A stretch of DNA of 64,000 nt from Bordetella genomosp. 11. GTDB taxonomy: Bacteria; Pseudomonadota; Gammaproteobacteria; Burkholderiales; Burkholderiaceae_B. Below, piece after piece: positions 51,332 through 61,614 of the stretch. How positions within the stretch are numbered: the stretch's first letter is position 1; every line of letters starts with the position of its first letter. The stretch lies in NCBI RefSeq assembly GCF_002261215.1, contig NZ_NEVS01000004.1, positions 1,798,001-1,862,000 on the forward strand. The letters run 5' to 3'. Position numbers and translations under genes: made by a program. The notes under the pieces are model-generated. The model did no database searches and was not told where the DNA came from. It worked only from the letters and a program-made list of their open reading frames with translations.

Positions 51332-53383
51332 ATGGGGTACAGGGTAGGCGTCGATATCGGCGGCTCTTTCACGGATTTCGCTGTCTTCGACGAAGACAGC
51401 GGCGAAATCAAAAGTCTCAAGGTCTTCTCCCGCCCCGACCAGCCGGGCGAGGAAGTCATCGCCGGGGTTCGCATGCTGGGCGAACGCTATGGCATCCAGC
51501 CGGAGCAGATCAGCTACTTCACGCACGGCACCACGGTCGGCATCAACACCGTCATCCAGCGCAAGGGCCTGAAGCTGGCGCTGTTCGCGACCGAGAACTT
51601 CTGCGACGTACTGGAACTGGCGCGCCTGAAGACGCCGGACATGTACCACCTGTTGTCGCGGCGGCCTGAACCGCTGGTCAAGCGCAGCATGGTGTTCGGC
51701 ATCGCCGAACGCATGGCGCCGGACGGGTCGGTGCGCAAGCCCCTGGACGAGGAAAGCGTGCGGCGTGCCGTGCAGGCGGCACAGGACGCCGGTGCCGAAG
51801 GCATCGTGATATCGCTGCTGCATGCCTACCGCAATCCCGCGCATGAACTGCGCGTGAAGGAGATCGTCGCCTCCATCGCGCCGGACCTGCCGGTATCGTG
51901 CTCCAGCGAAACCTGGCCCATCATCCGCGAATACGAACGCACCATCACCGCGGTCATCGGCGGCTATGTGCAGCCGCGCGTCGCGCACTACCTCGGTTCG
52001 CTGCAAAGCGCATTGAAGAACGCCGGCGTACGGCCGGAACCGCGCCTGACCAAATCCAACGGCGGCGTCATGACCGCCGAACAAGGCAAGCGCGATTGCG
52101 TGCAGATGATCCTGTCCGGCACGGCGGCGGGCGTGATCGGCGCCAGCCATGTCGCGGCCACCGCCGGCATCCCGCGCTGCCTCAGCCTGGATATCGGCGG
52201 CACCAGCGCCGACATCGCCGTCATCATGGACGGACGGCCGCAATACGGCGTCGGCGAACTGATCGGCGATTTCCAGATCCATATTCCTTCCGTGTCCGTC
52301 TCTTCCGTCGGCGAAGGCGGCGGCTCCATTGCCTGGGTCGACCCGCTGAGTGTACTGAAGGTCGGTCCGGAAAGCGCCGGCTCGCGGCCCGGCCCGGCGT
52401 GCTATCGCCGCGGCGGCACGCGCGCCACCATCACCGACGCCTTCGTCTGTTGCGGGCTGGTGGGCCATTCGGACCTGGGCTATCAGGCCGTGGAAGTGGA
52501 TGTCGAAGCGTCGCGCAAGGCCGTCGGCGAACTCGCCGCGCAGTTGGGACGCGGCATCGAGGAAACCGCGGAAGCCATTATCCAGATCGCGGTATCGGGC
52601 ATGTACACGGAAGTCAGCGGGCTGGTGTCGCGCTACGGCATCGACCCGCGCGAGTACGCGGTGCTGGCCTTCGGCGGCGCCGGCCCCATGCTGGGCTGCT
52701 TCCTGGCGCGCGAAATCAGGGTCAAGGAGATCGTCGTGCCGCCCTCGCCCGGCACGCTCAGCGCGCTGGGCGGCCTGATTGCCGACCTGAAGAGCGACTT
52801 CCTGAAGACCGTCTACACCGACCTGACGCCCGCCAACCTGGACGCCGTGCGCGAGGAATTCACGGCGCTGCGCGAACGCGCGGACCAGTGGCTGCGGCAG
52901 GAACAAGGGCATATCGACGATGCCGAGTACGTGTATTCCGCGGAAATGCGCTATCGCGGGCAGTCCTATGAAATCGACACCGTGCTGGATCCCGCGCATG
53001 TGCAGCAGGGCAACGTCGAAGCGGTAGGCCAGGCCTTCCACGACATGCATCGCCGCCTGTACGGCCATGCCGACGAACGCGCGCCGGTACAGATCGTCAG
53101 CCTGCGCGTGGTGATTTCCGGCAACAACGACAAGCCCCGTTTCCCGCGCCACGAACCGCAGCCCGGCACGCCGGCGCGCGAGCGCGCCGTGCGCGTGTGG
53201 CTGGACGGCGGGTTCCGCGACGTGGATCTGTACAGCCGTGCCGCGCTGCGCGCCGGCCATCGGTTCAGCGGCCCCGCCATCGTCACGCAGGACGATTGCA
53301 CCACCGTGATCCCCGGCGACCATGTCTGCCGGGTCGATGAATACGCCAATCTGCGCATCACTGCCGAAGGAGCCGCGTCGTGA
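51332..53383 (+). CDS. hyuA: Hydantoinase/oxoprolinase subunit A (HyuA, N-methylhydantoinase A-like)
   Basis: 683 residues. The ATPase-like N-terminus GYRVGVDIGGSFTDFAVFDE, then YFTHGTTVGINTVIQRKGLK, LSLDIGGTSADIAVIMDG and FGGAGPMLGCFLAREI are the classical HyuA/acetone-carboxylase-type motifs. The enzyme uses ATP to open a cyclic amide (hydantoin, 5-oxoproline or a related lactam) together with HyuB. ATG 51332 was chosen; an upstream frame extension begins in the operator. Overlaps hyuB by 4 bp. Confidence 0.9.
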   Translation: MGYRVGVDIGGSFTDFAVFDEDSGEIKSLKVFSRPDQPGEEVIAGVRMLGERYGIQPEQISYFTHGTTVGINTVIQRKGLKLALFATENFCDVLELARLKTPDMYHLLSRRPEPLVKRSMVFGIAERMAPDGSVRKPLDEESVRRAVQAAQDAGAEGIVISLLHAYRNPAHELRVKEIVASIAPDLPVSCSSETWPIIREYERTITAVIGGYVQPRVAHYLGSLQSALKNAGVRPEPRLTKSNGGVMTAEQGKRDCVQMILSGTAAGVIGASHVAATAGIPRCLSLDIGGTSADIAVIMDGRPQYGVGELIGDFQIHIPSVSVSSVGEGGGSIAWVDPLSVLKVGPESAGSRPGPACYRRGGTRATITDAFVCCGLVGHSDLGYQAVEVDVEASRKAVGELAAQLGRGIEETAEAIIQIAVSGMYTEVSGLVSRYGIDPREYAVLAFGGAGPMLGCFLAREIRVKEIVVPPSPGTLSALGGLIADLKSDFLKTVYTDLTPANLDAVREEFTALRERADQWLRQEQGHIDDAEYVYSAEMRYRGQSYEIDTVLDPAHVQQGNVEAVGQAFHDMHRRLYGHADERAPVQIVSLRVVISGNNDKPRFPRHEPQPGTPARERAVRVWLDGGFRDVDLYSRAALRAGHRFSGPAIVTQDDCTTVIPGDHVCRVDEYANLRITAEGAAS

Positions 53384-55413
53384 CCGTAGACAATTTCCGC
53401 CTGCAGGTGCTTGCCAATCATTGCACCGCCGCCGCCGAGGCCATGGGCTATACGCTGATGCGCACGGCCTACTCCACCTTCGTCAAGGAAACCGAGGACT
53501 TCTCCGCCCAGCTGATGACACCGGCGGGAAAGACCTTCGCCTCGCCCAAGACCTTCGGTGCGACCTGGTACACCGGCCTGGACTACGGCCGCGTCATCCA
53601 GATGTTCGACGACTACCGCGAAGGGGACATCTACCTGACGAACGATCCCTACAGCGGCTATGTCTCTACCCACACACCCGATATGCACGTATGGAAGCCG
53701 GTGTTCCGCGACGGCACGCTGGTGTGCTTCGTGGGCAGCCATATCCACAATACCGATATGGGCGGTGCGGTCCCGGCCTCGCTGTCGCGCACGCTGACCG
53801 AGGTGCACCAGGAAGGGCTGCGCATACCGCCCATGCTGCTGATGCGCGACGGCGTGATCGACGAAAAGCTGCTGCGCATCATGCAGGTGAATGTGCGCAT
53901 GCCCGACCAGAACCACGGCGACCTGAACGCGCAGATCGCCGCGCTGAACGTCGGCGAACGCAAGGTGCACGAAATCATCGACCGCTTCGGCGTCGAGGAA
54001 TTCATGCAGGGCGCCGAGGCCATCCTGGACTACGCGGAACAGCAGACGCGCGCGCTGATCCGCGACATCCCCGACGGCGACTACGAATTCTCGGAGTACG
54101 CCGACGAAGACACCGTGGGCGGTTATCCCTGCCGCATCCACATCACGCTGCGCGTGCGCGGCGATGAACTGGAAATGGACTTCACCGGCAGCGATCCGCA
54201 AGTGGCGTCGTCGCTGAACGTGCCCACCGGAGGCGACGGCCACCATTCCGTGATCACGGTCGGCCTGATCTACGTGATGCATACGCTGGCACCGCGCAAT
54301 GTGCTGAACGCCGGCTCGGTGCGGCCCATGCGGGCCGTGCTGCCCGAAGGATCCATCGTCAATCCGCAGGCGCCCGCCGCGGTGGGGATGCGCAGCCTGA
54401 CGGCGGCCGTGATCCAGGCCTGCACCTTCGGCGTGTTCAACCGCGCCCTGCCCGACCGCCTGCCGGCCTGCCCCGCCGGCGGATCGACGCTGCTGAACGT
54501 GAAAACCGCGACGCGCGGCGGCCGCCAGGTGCTGTCGTCCATCGGCCCCTGCGGCGGCGGTGGCGGCGGCGGCCCGGAATACGACGGCGTGGAAGGCTGC
54601 GGCGCGAACAACGCCTTCCTGAAGAACACCCCCGTGGAGATCAACGAGGCGGAAGTCCCCATCGAAATCATCCGCTACGGCCTGGTACCCGACACCGGCG
54701 GCGCGGGCCGGCTGCGCGGCGGCAATGCCGCCACGATGGAATTCAAGCTGCTGGCGCCCAACGGCGTCGTCACCGCGCGCAACCGCAACCGTTCGGAACT
54801 GGCGGCCTGGGGCGTGGTGGGCGGCAAGGCGGGCGCGAACTCGCGCTTTACCAAGAACCCGGACGGCGCCGCGCCGGAGGAATTGCGCAACAGCGATCTG
54901 GTGAATTGCGCGCCGGGCGACGTGATCCGCCTGCAGGGCCCGGCCGGCGGCGGCTACGGCGACCCCTACGAGCGCCCGGTCGAAAAAGTGCTGGACGATG
55001 TCCGGTGCGGCTTCGTCTCGCGGCAGCGCGCCCGCGACGCCTATGGCGTCGCGATAGGCGAGGACATGACGGTGGACGTGGCGGCGACGCGCGCGCTGCG
55101 CGGGGGCGACGGACGCGCGCCGGACGATGTGGCGGACCGGCATCGGCGCGCGCATTTCGACTACGGACCGGGGCGGTCCCGCTTCGAAAGCATCTGGACG
55201 AGCGCGCGCTACGACGCGATGACCCGCATCATGGCCGCGCTTCCCGTCAGCTGGCGTCACTTCGTCAAGCACCAGATGTTCGCCGCGCTGGCCGGCACGG
55301 AGCCTCCGCGCGACGGCGGCGCCGGGGATATCGAGCGGATCTACCGGCAGCTCAGCGAACGCTACACCGAGCTGCCCGCGCCGGACGCCATCGCCGGACA
55401 TGCGGCGGACTAA
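53380..55413 (+). CDS. hyuB: Hydantoinase/oxoprolinase subunit B (HyuB)
   Basis: 677 residues; starts with GTG inside the hyuA end. Typical HyuB: AEAMGYTLMRTAYSTFVKET, GDIYLTNDPYSGYVSTHTPD, a VGSHIHNTDMGG metal-site region, and GPCGGGGGGGPEYDGVEG. Longer than many HyuB (about 520-600), with ~80 extra C-terminal residues from FESIWTSARYDAMTRIMAAL to the stop. The subunit holds the amide-cleaving site. Followed by a terminator and a Bug receptor. Confidence 0.89.
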   Translation: MTVDNFRLQVLANHCTAAAEAMGYTLMRTAYSTFVKETEDFSAQLMTPAGKTFASPKTFGATWYTGLDYGRVIQMFDDYREGDIYLTNDPYSGYVSTHTPDMHVWKPVFRDGTLVCFVGSHIHNTDMGGAVPASLSRTLTEVHQEGLRIPPMLLMRDGVIDEKLLRIMQVNVRMPDQNHGDLNAQIAALNVGERKVHEIIDRFGVEEFMQGAEAILDYAEQQTRALIRDIPDGDYEFSEYADEDTVGGYPCRIHITLRVRGDELEMDFTGSDPQVASSLNVPTGGDGHHSVITVGLIYVMHTLAPRNVLNAGSVRPMRAVLPEGSIVNPQAPAAVGMRSLTAAVIQACTFGVFNRALPDRLPACPAGGSTLLNVKTATRGGRQVLSSIGPCGGGGGGGPEYDGVEGCGANNAFLKNTPVEINEAEVPIEIIRYGLVPDTGGAGRLRGGNAATMEFKLLAPNGVVTARNRNRSELAAWGVVGGKAGANSRFTKNPDGAAPEELRNSDLVNCAPGDVIRLQGPAGGGYGDPYERPVEKVLDDVRCGFVSRQRARDAYGVAIGEDMTVDVAATRALRGGDGRAPDDVADRHRRAHFDYGPGRSRFESIWTSARYDAMTRIMAALPVSWRHFVKHQMFAALAGTEPPRDGGAGDIERIYRQLSERYTELPAPDAIAGHAAD

Positions 55414-55472
55414 GGTGAAGGCCCGCTGAACGGCGGGCGGCAGGCCGACTTTCCAAGCTATTGTTCTTTACA

Positions 55473-55507
55473 GGCCGTTCGCGCCAACGCGAACGGCCCA
55501 CGCTTTT
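55473..55507 (+). terminator. Rho-independent terminator after hyuB
   Basis: A perfect 11-bp stem GGCCGTTCGCG (55473-55483) with CGCGAACGGCC (55488-55498), four-base loop, then CACGCTTTT. A GCCCGC/GCGGGC hairpin (55421-55438) precedes it. It separates hyuB from the Bug receptor at 55593, which may also have its own promoter. Confidence 0.65.
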
Positions 55508-55592
55508 GCTTGCACCGTCCGATGCGGGACTGGGCATGGTGCCCGGCCCGTGAATAAGGGATCGGACGTGAACAAAACTATTGGAGCGATCC

Positions 55593-56588
55593 ATGAACAT
55601 CATGCAGCGACGCAATGCCTTGAAAGTCCTGGGCGGCCTGTGCGGGGCAGCCGCCCTGCCTCGCTTCGCGCTGGCGCAGCCCGGCGGCTACCCCGCCGGT
55701 CCGGTCACGGTCATCGTGCCCTACGGATCCGGCGGCAGTACCGACGTGATCGCCCGCCTGCTGGTCAACGACGTCAGCGAGCGCCTGGGCGGCAAGTTCA
55801 TCGTCGAGGACAAGCCCGGCGCGGCCGGCAATATCGGCACGCGGCAGGTGGCGGTTTCGCGTCCGGACGGCAGCACCCTGCTGTACTCGACCGCGACGCC
55901 GTTCTGCATCAATCCCTACGTCTACCGGACCTTGCCCTTCGATCCCGATAACGACTTCTCCGCGGTCTCGCGCACCGCCAAGCTGCCGCTGGTCCTGGTG
56001 GCCAATGCCGGCCTGGGCATCAAGAATGCCCACGACTTCGTCGAATACCTGCGCACGCACCAGAAGGAAAGCAGCTTCAGTTCCTACGGCATCGGTACCT
56101 CCAGCCACATCGCCGGCACCATCTTCACCAAGAAGATCGGCGCGCCCGGCGTGCTGCACGTCCCCTACAAGGACATGACCGCCATGTCCGACCTGGCGGC
56201 CGGACGCAACACCTTCCACATCGACGCCTGGTCGGTGGTGGACCCGCTGGTCAAGGCCGGCAAGCTGGTGGCGCTGGCCGTTTCCAGTTCCGAACCCCTG
56301 CCCTGGGCGCCGCAATTGCCCACCATCGCGAGCGTGATCAAAAGCGACTACGAAGTCGTGACATGGCACGCCGTGTTCGCGCCGCGCAAAACGCCGACCG
56401 ACGTCGTGGACCTGCTGAACCGGGAATTCCAGAAGACCATAGACAAGCCCGTCGTGCAGAAGACGTATCGCGAACAGGGCTTCCTGACCTACCCGCCGGC
56501 CACCCCCAAAGAGATCGACGCCTTCGTCAAGGCGGACAAGGCGCGCTGGAAAAGCTATGTCGAGATGGCGGGGATTACGCCGTCGTAG
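55593..56588 (+). CDS. Bug-family (TTT) periplasmic solute receptor
   Basis: 331 residues. Signal peptide with a QRRNALKVLGG start that looks like a twin-arginine signal (MQRRNALKVLGGLCG), ending ALAQ. Then YPAGPVTVIVPYGSGGSTDV, GGKFIVEDKPGAAGNIGTRQ. Orphan receptor without TctAB genes. GGAG stands six bases before the ATG. It follows hyuAB and may bind the compound they open. Convergent overlap of 34 bp with the GlxA-type regulator. Confidence 0.88.
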   Translation: MNIMQRRNALKVLGGLCGAAALPRFALAQPGGYPAGPVTVIVPYGSGGSTDVIARLLVNDVSERLGGKFIVEDKPGAAGNIGTRQVAVSRPDGSTLLYSTATPFCINPYVYRTLPFDPDNDFSAVSRTAKLPLVLVANAGLGIKNAHDFVEYLRTHQKESSFSSYGIGTSSHIAGTIFTKKIGAPGVLHVPYKDMTAMSDLAAGRNTFHIDAWSVVDPLVKAGKLVALAVSSSEPLPWAPQLPTIASVIKSDYEVVTWHAVFAPRKTPTDVVDLLNREFQKTIDKPVVQKTYREQGFLTYPPATPKEIDAFVKADKARWKSYVEMAGITPS

Positions 56589-57637
56589 CCCGCATCCGGC
56601 AAGGCGCGGGCCGCTTCCGCCCGCGCCGCCTGCCGCTTGTACTCCCGGGGTGTCATCCCGAACCGGCCGCGAAATTCCCGCGAGAAATGCGCGCCGTCCG
56701 CGAAACCGCAATCCAGGGCGATCCGCGTCACGGGCAGGCGGCTCGACCGCAGCAGCCAGCAGCCGTACTGCAGCCGCAGATTGCGCTGAAACACCATGGG
56801 GCTGACCCCCAGCGCCACCTGGAAAGCCCGCTCCAGCTGGCGGCGTCCCACCCCCACATAGCGCGCGATCGCGTCCAGCGACGGCGGGGCGTCGATGCGC
56901 TGCTCGATGAAATGGGCCGCCTGGCGTACGCGCAAATCGCCGATTTCCGACACGTCGGAATAGAAGTGCGCTTGCGGGACACGCGCCGGCCGCATGCCCT
57001 GCAGCATCATATGGCGGATCGCCTGCTGGGCCTTGTCACGGCCGCAGTGGCGTTCGACCAGATACAAGGCCAGATCGATGGCCGCGGTGGACCCCGCGCA
57101 GGTGATCAGATCGCCTTCGTCGATGAACAGCCTGTCGACCGCGGCCCGCACCTCGGGAAAACGCGCCCGGAATGCGTCCAGCACGTTCCAGTGCACGCAG
57201 ACCGTCCGGGCGCCCAACACACCGGCCTGCGCCAGCGCGAACGTGCCCGTGCAGATGCCCAGCATGCGCACGCCACTGCCCGCCGCGCGCTGTATCCATT
57301 GCAGCAAGGCCGGTGGCAGGTTGGCGTTGGGATAGTCGTTGCCGCCGCACAAAGCGACATAGTCGAAAACCGCGGGATCCTCCGCCAGGCCGCCATCCAC
57401 CGCCAACGACAGGCCCGCGCTTGACGAGCGAGGCAGACCGTCGCAGCTCATGACACGCCAGGTCGTATGGATGCGGCGGCTTTTGCCGCCATGGTCGCCG
57501 GCCAGCCGCAGCGCATCGACGAAGCCAGAGAACGCGGCCAGCGTGAACTGGTCGAGCAGGACCAGCCCCACGGACAGCTCGGGTTTACCCGAGGCCGGCG
57601 AGACCTCCACTGCGGGATCGGAAACGGGTGTGCCCAT
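56555..57637 (-). CDS. GlxA-family AraC-type transcriptional regulator (DJ-1/PfpI amidotransferase-like sensor plus AraC HTH)
   Basis: 360 residues. An N-terminal DJ-1/PfpI-like domain (~20-195: LSVGLVLLDQFTLAAFSGFV, GICTGTFALAQAGVLGAR) and a C-terminal AraC HTH pair (~240-340: DAIARYVGVGRRQLERAF, IALDCGFADGAHFSREFRGR). GlxA relatives often control amine, carnitine/betaine or arginine catabolism. ATG 57637 was used; an upstream ATG adds 13 residues. Divergent from the PotD-like binding protein across 117 bp. Confidence 0.88.
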   Translation of the reverse strand: MGTPVSDPAVEVSPASGKPELSVGLVLLDQFTLAAFSGFVDALRLAGDHGGKSRRIHTTWRVMSCDGLPRSSSAGLSLAVDGGLAEDPAVFDYVALCGGNDYPNANLPPALLQWIQRAAGSGVRMLGICTGTFALAQAGVLGARTVCVHWNVLDAFRARFPEVRAAVDRLFIDEGDLITCAGSTAAIDLALYLVERHCGRDKAQQAIRHMMLQGMRPARVPQAHFYSDVSEIGDLRVRQAAHFIEQRIDAPPSLDAIARYVGVGRRQLERAFQVALGVSPMVFQRNLRLQYGCWLLRSSRLPVTRIALDCGFADGAHFSREFRGRFGMTPREYKRQAARAEAARALPDAGYDGVIPAIST

Positions 57638-57754
57638 GATGACGCAATTATTCAAGTTTCTGACCAGACATTTCAATCCCGGTTTGCCCCCACACGGGCA
57701 CTATTCCGACAACGGCACACACAGCGGCCACGACACATTCAAGGGGAAATCGCC

Positions 57755-58807
57755 ATGGCACGACTTATCCATAACGCCTTGCTGGCAGGCACCGTCGGCG
57801 CCGCCTGCGCCTGCGCGGCCTGGCCCGCCAATGCCGCCGAACGCATCACGGTGGCCTGGTATGGCGGCAACTGGGGCGAGGCCTTCAAGGCCTGCGTCGC
57901 GGACCCCTACACCAAGGCGACCGGCGTGACGGTGACGCCGGAGATCGGCACATCCACGACCACGCTGGCAAAGCTCCAGCAGCAGAAGAACGCGCCGACG
58001 ATAGACGTGGCATGGATGGATGGCGGCATCAGCGAACTGGCCCAGGCCGCCGGGGTGCTGGACCGCCTGGATTCCGCGGCCATCCCGAACATGGCCCATC
58101 TGCTGCCGCAGGCAATCTATGCGCGCGACGGTTCCACCTATGCCGTCGGTACCGGGTATTACTCGCTGGGCCTGACCTACAGCACCAAGGAAATCGCCAC
58201 CCCGCCCCAGACCTGGAAAGACCTGTGGAAACCGGAATATGCCGGCGCGGTGGCAATACCGTCGCCATCCAACTCGGCCGGCGTGCCTTTCGTCCTGTTC
58301 ATGGCCAAGGTATGGGGCGTCGATCCGTCCAATCTCGATCCCGTCTACAAGCGCCTGGCGGCGCTCGATACCGCGCTGCTGTTCGACAGCTCCGGCGCCG
58401 CGACCAATGCCTTCCAGTCCGGCGAGGCGGTGATCGGGGCGCACTTCAACGTCGGCGCCTGGGACCTGATCGACAAGAAACTGCCGATCGGATTCGCGGT
58501 GCCGCGGGAAGGCGTATGGGCCACCGACGCCCGGCTGCACCTGGTCAAGGGCGCGCCGAACAAGGCCGCGGCACAGAAGTTCATCGATACCGCGCTGACG
58601 GCGCAGGCATCGTCATGCCTGGCGACCCGTCTTTACCTTGGCCCTTCCGTGCAAGGCGTGCAGGTATCGCCGGAGACCGCCCGCAAGCTTCCCTGGGGTG
58701 AAAAGGGATCGGTGAAAGACCTGAGCCTGCTGGACTGGAACGAGGTCAACGCGCGGCGCGCGGAGATCACCGATGCCTGGAACCGGCAGGTGGCGCGCAA
58801 GCGCTGA
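57755..58807 (+). CDS. ABC transporter periplasmic binding protein, PotD-like
   Basis: 350 residues. Signal peptide ending WPANAA, then ERITVAWYGGNWGEAFKACV, typical of family-1 polyamine/opine binding proteins; KNAPTIDVAWMDGGISELA and WKDLWKPEYAGAVAIPSPSN follow. Its RBS is AAGGGGAAA. First gene of a Pot-type operon next to a GlxA-type regulator. The solute is unknown; the proline-racemase-like enzyme at the end hints at an imino acid or betaine-like compound. Confidence 0.88.
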   Translation: MARLIHNALLAGTVGAACACAAWPANAAERITVAWYGGNWGEAFKACVADPYTKATGVTVTPEIGTSTTTLAKLQQQKNAPTIDVAWMDGGISELAQAAGVLDRLDSAAIPNMAHLLPQAIYARDGSTYAVGTGYYSLGLTYSTKEIATPPQTWKDLWKPEYAGAVAIPSPSNSAGVPFVLFMAKVWGVDPSNLDPVYKRLAALDTALLFDSSGAATNAFQSGEAVIGAHFNVGAWDLIDKKLPIGFAVPREGVWATDARLHLVKGAPNKAAAQKFIDTALTAQASSCLATRLYLGPSVQGVQVSPETARKLPWGEKGSVKDLSLLDWNEVNARRAEITDAWNRQVARKR

Positions 58808-58844
58808 CGACATGGCCGTGCCGATCAAGAACGGGGAACACACA

Positions 58845-59911
<1,067 letters not shown>

Positions 59912-59915
<4 letters not shown>

Positions 59916-60754
59916 GCCGGTCCCTGCGCGTACCCGCCGCCCTGCTGGGCTTGCCGCTGCTGCTGTTCGCGGCCTTCTTCGTCGCCCCGCTGTGCGTCGT
60001 GGCCCTGGCCAGCGTGTTCGATCCGGCGCAGGGCGGATTCACGCCGGCCTACTACATCAATGTGCTGGCCGACGGCTATCACTGGGACGTCATCGCCACC
60101 ACGTTTCGCATCGGCGCGGGCAGTACGCTGGCCTGCCTGCTGCTCGGCTATCCCCTGGCCTGGTACCTGGTGCGGCTGGTGCGCTGGAGGCATTGGCGCC
60201 GGGTCTGCGTCATCATCCTGGTGCTGCCCCTGTTCACCAGCAATATCGTGCGTTCCTTCGGCTGGATGGTGATGCTGGGCAGGAACGGTATCGTCAACGA
60301 ATCCCTGCAGGGCCTGGGCCTGATCGAACGTCCGGTACGGTTCCTGGGCACGGAGCTGGGCATCCTGGTCGGGATGGTCTACATCCTGATGCCCTTCGTG
60401 GTGCTGGCCGTGGGCAATACGCTGGCCAGGATCGATCCCGCGCTGGAACAGGCATCTTCCGACCTGGGGGCCTCGCCCTGGCAGACGTTTCTCCATGTCA
60501 CCCTGCCGCTGACACTGCCCGGGGTGGCCGCGGGCGCCGTCATGGCATTCACGCTGGCCGTCAGCGCATACGTCACGCCGGCCCTGCTGTCGGGCGGACG
60601 CGTCACGGTGCTGTCGGTATTGATCTTCCAGCAATACAGCTCGGTATTCAACGTACACCAGGGCGGCGCGCTGAGCATCGTCCTGCTGGTCTTCACCCTC
60701 GTGCTAATCGGGCTGGCGAGCCGCCTGGGCCAGCCCGCAAGGAGCTCGCCATGA
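59912..60754 (+). CDS. ABC transporter permease, PotB-like
   Basis: 280 residues, six helices. N-terminal LPLLLFAAFFVAPLCVVALA and the EAA loop QASSDLGASPWQTFLHVTLP. Overlaps the ATPase and the PotC-like permease by 4 bp each. Same transporter type as 32584-38562, but a separate set. Confidence 0.88.
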
Positions 60755-61539
60755 TCGCCCGAATCGGAATACGCCTGCTGTCGTGGGTCCTGCTCGCCTA
60801 CCTGGTATTGCCGCTGCTGGTCATCCTGGGCGCGTCCTTGACCACCACGTCCTATCTCGCGTTTCCGCCGCAGGGAATGACGCTGCAGTGGTACCGGCAA
60901 CTGATGGGCGATCCCAGCTATTTATCGGCGTTCGCCACCAGCGGCATGCTTGCCTGCGCCGCGACGGCCGTTGCCGTGGTGCTTGCGCTGCCGTGCTCGC
61001 TGGCGCTGGCCCGCTACCGGTTTCCCGGCAGGGCGGCGATCTCGGCGCTGCTGATGTCGCCGCTGGTCCTGCCGCATGTCGTGCTGGGCGCCGCCCTGCT
61101 TCAGTTCGGCTCGTATTTCGGGCTGACGCGCAGCTTTACCGCGCTGCTGGTCGGGCATACCGTGATCGTGCTGCCGTTCGTGCTGCGCAGCGTCCTGGCC
61201 ATGATGACACCGGAACAGCGCGCGCTGGAGGAGGCGTCCGCCGACCTGGGCGCCGGCCCCCTGCAGACCTTCTTTCTGGTATTGCTGCCGCAGATTCGAC
61301 CCGGACTGGTGACGGGCGCGCTGTTCGCCTTCATCTCGTCGTTCATCAACGTCGAGCTGTCGATCTTCAATACCACGGCGGACCTGAACACCATCCCCGT
61401 CAAGCTCTTCAATTACGTGCAATACACCATCGATCCGACCATCGCCGCCCTATCGGGCGCCACGATCGTCGCGGCCTTCCTGGCCATCGTGATCCTGGAC
61501 CTGACCGTGGGGTTGGACATGCTGTCCGAACCTCGCTGA
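60751..61539 (+). CDS. ABC transporter permease, PotC-like
   Basis: 262 residues, six helices. N-terminal WVLLAYLVLPLLVILGASL; EAA loop EASADLGAGPLQTFFLVLLP; AAGGAG precedes the ATG by six bases. Last transporter gene. The proline-racemase-like gene begins 75 bp downstream. Confidence 0.88.
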   Translation: MIARIGIRLLSWVLLAYLVLPLLVILGASLTTTSYLAFPPQGMTLQWYRQLMGDPSYLSAFATSGMLACAATAVAVVLALPCSLALARYRFPGRAAISALLMSPLVLPHVVLGAALLQFGSYFGLTRSFTALLVGHTVIVLPFVLRSVLAMMTPEQRALEEASADLGAGPLQTFFLVLLPQIRPGLVTGALFAFISSFINVELSIFNTTADLNTIPVKLFNYVQYTIDPTIAALSGATIVAAFLAIVILDLTVGLDMLSEPR

Positions 61540-61544
61540 ACCCG

Positions 61545-61561
61545 GCGGGCCGATGGCCCGC
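61545..61561. other. Small perfect hairpin between transporter and racemase-like gene
   Basis: GCGGGCC (61545-61551), GAT, GGCCCGC (61555-61561). No T-run follows, so a terminator is doubtful; it could protect the upstream mRNA end or attenuate. Confidence 0.4.
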
Positions 61562-61614
61562 GCCCCCAATCTTCCTGCCGACCCATCCCTTACCTGAATC
61601 CGGGAGTATCAGTC

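Noticed and set aside
52966..55401. 811-codon open frame on the minus strand
   Set aside because: Antisense of hyuB, composition typical of a shadow frame.
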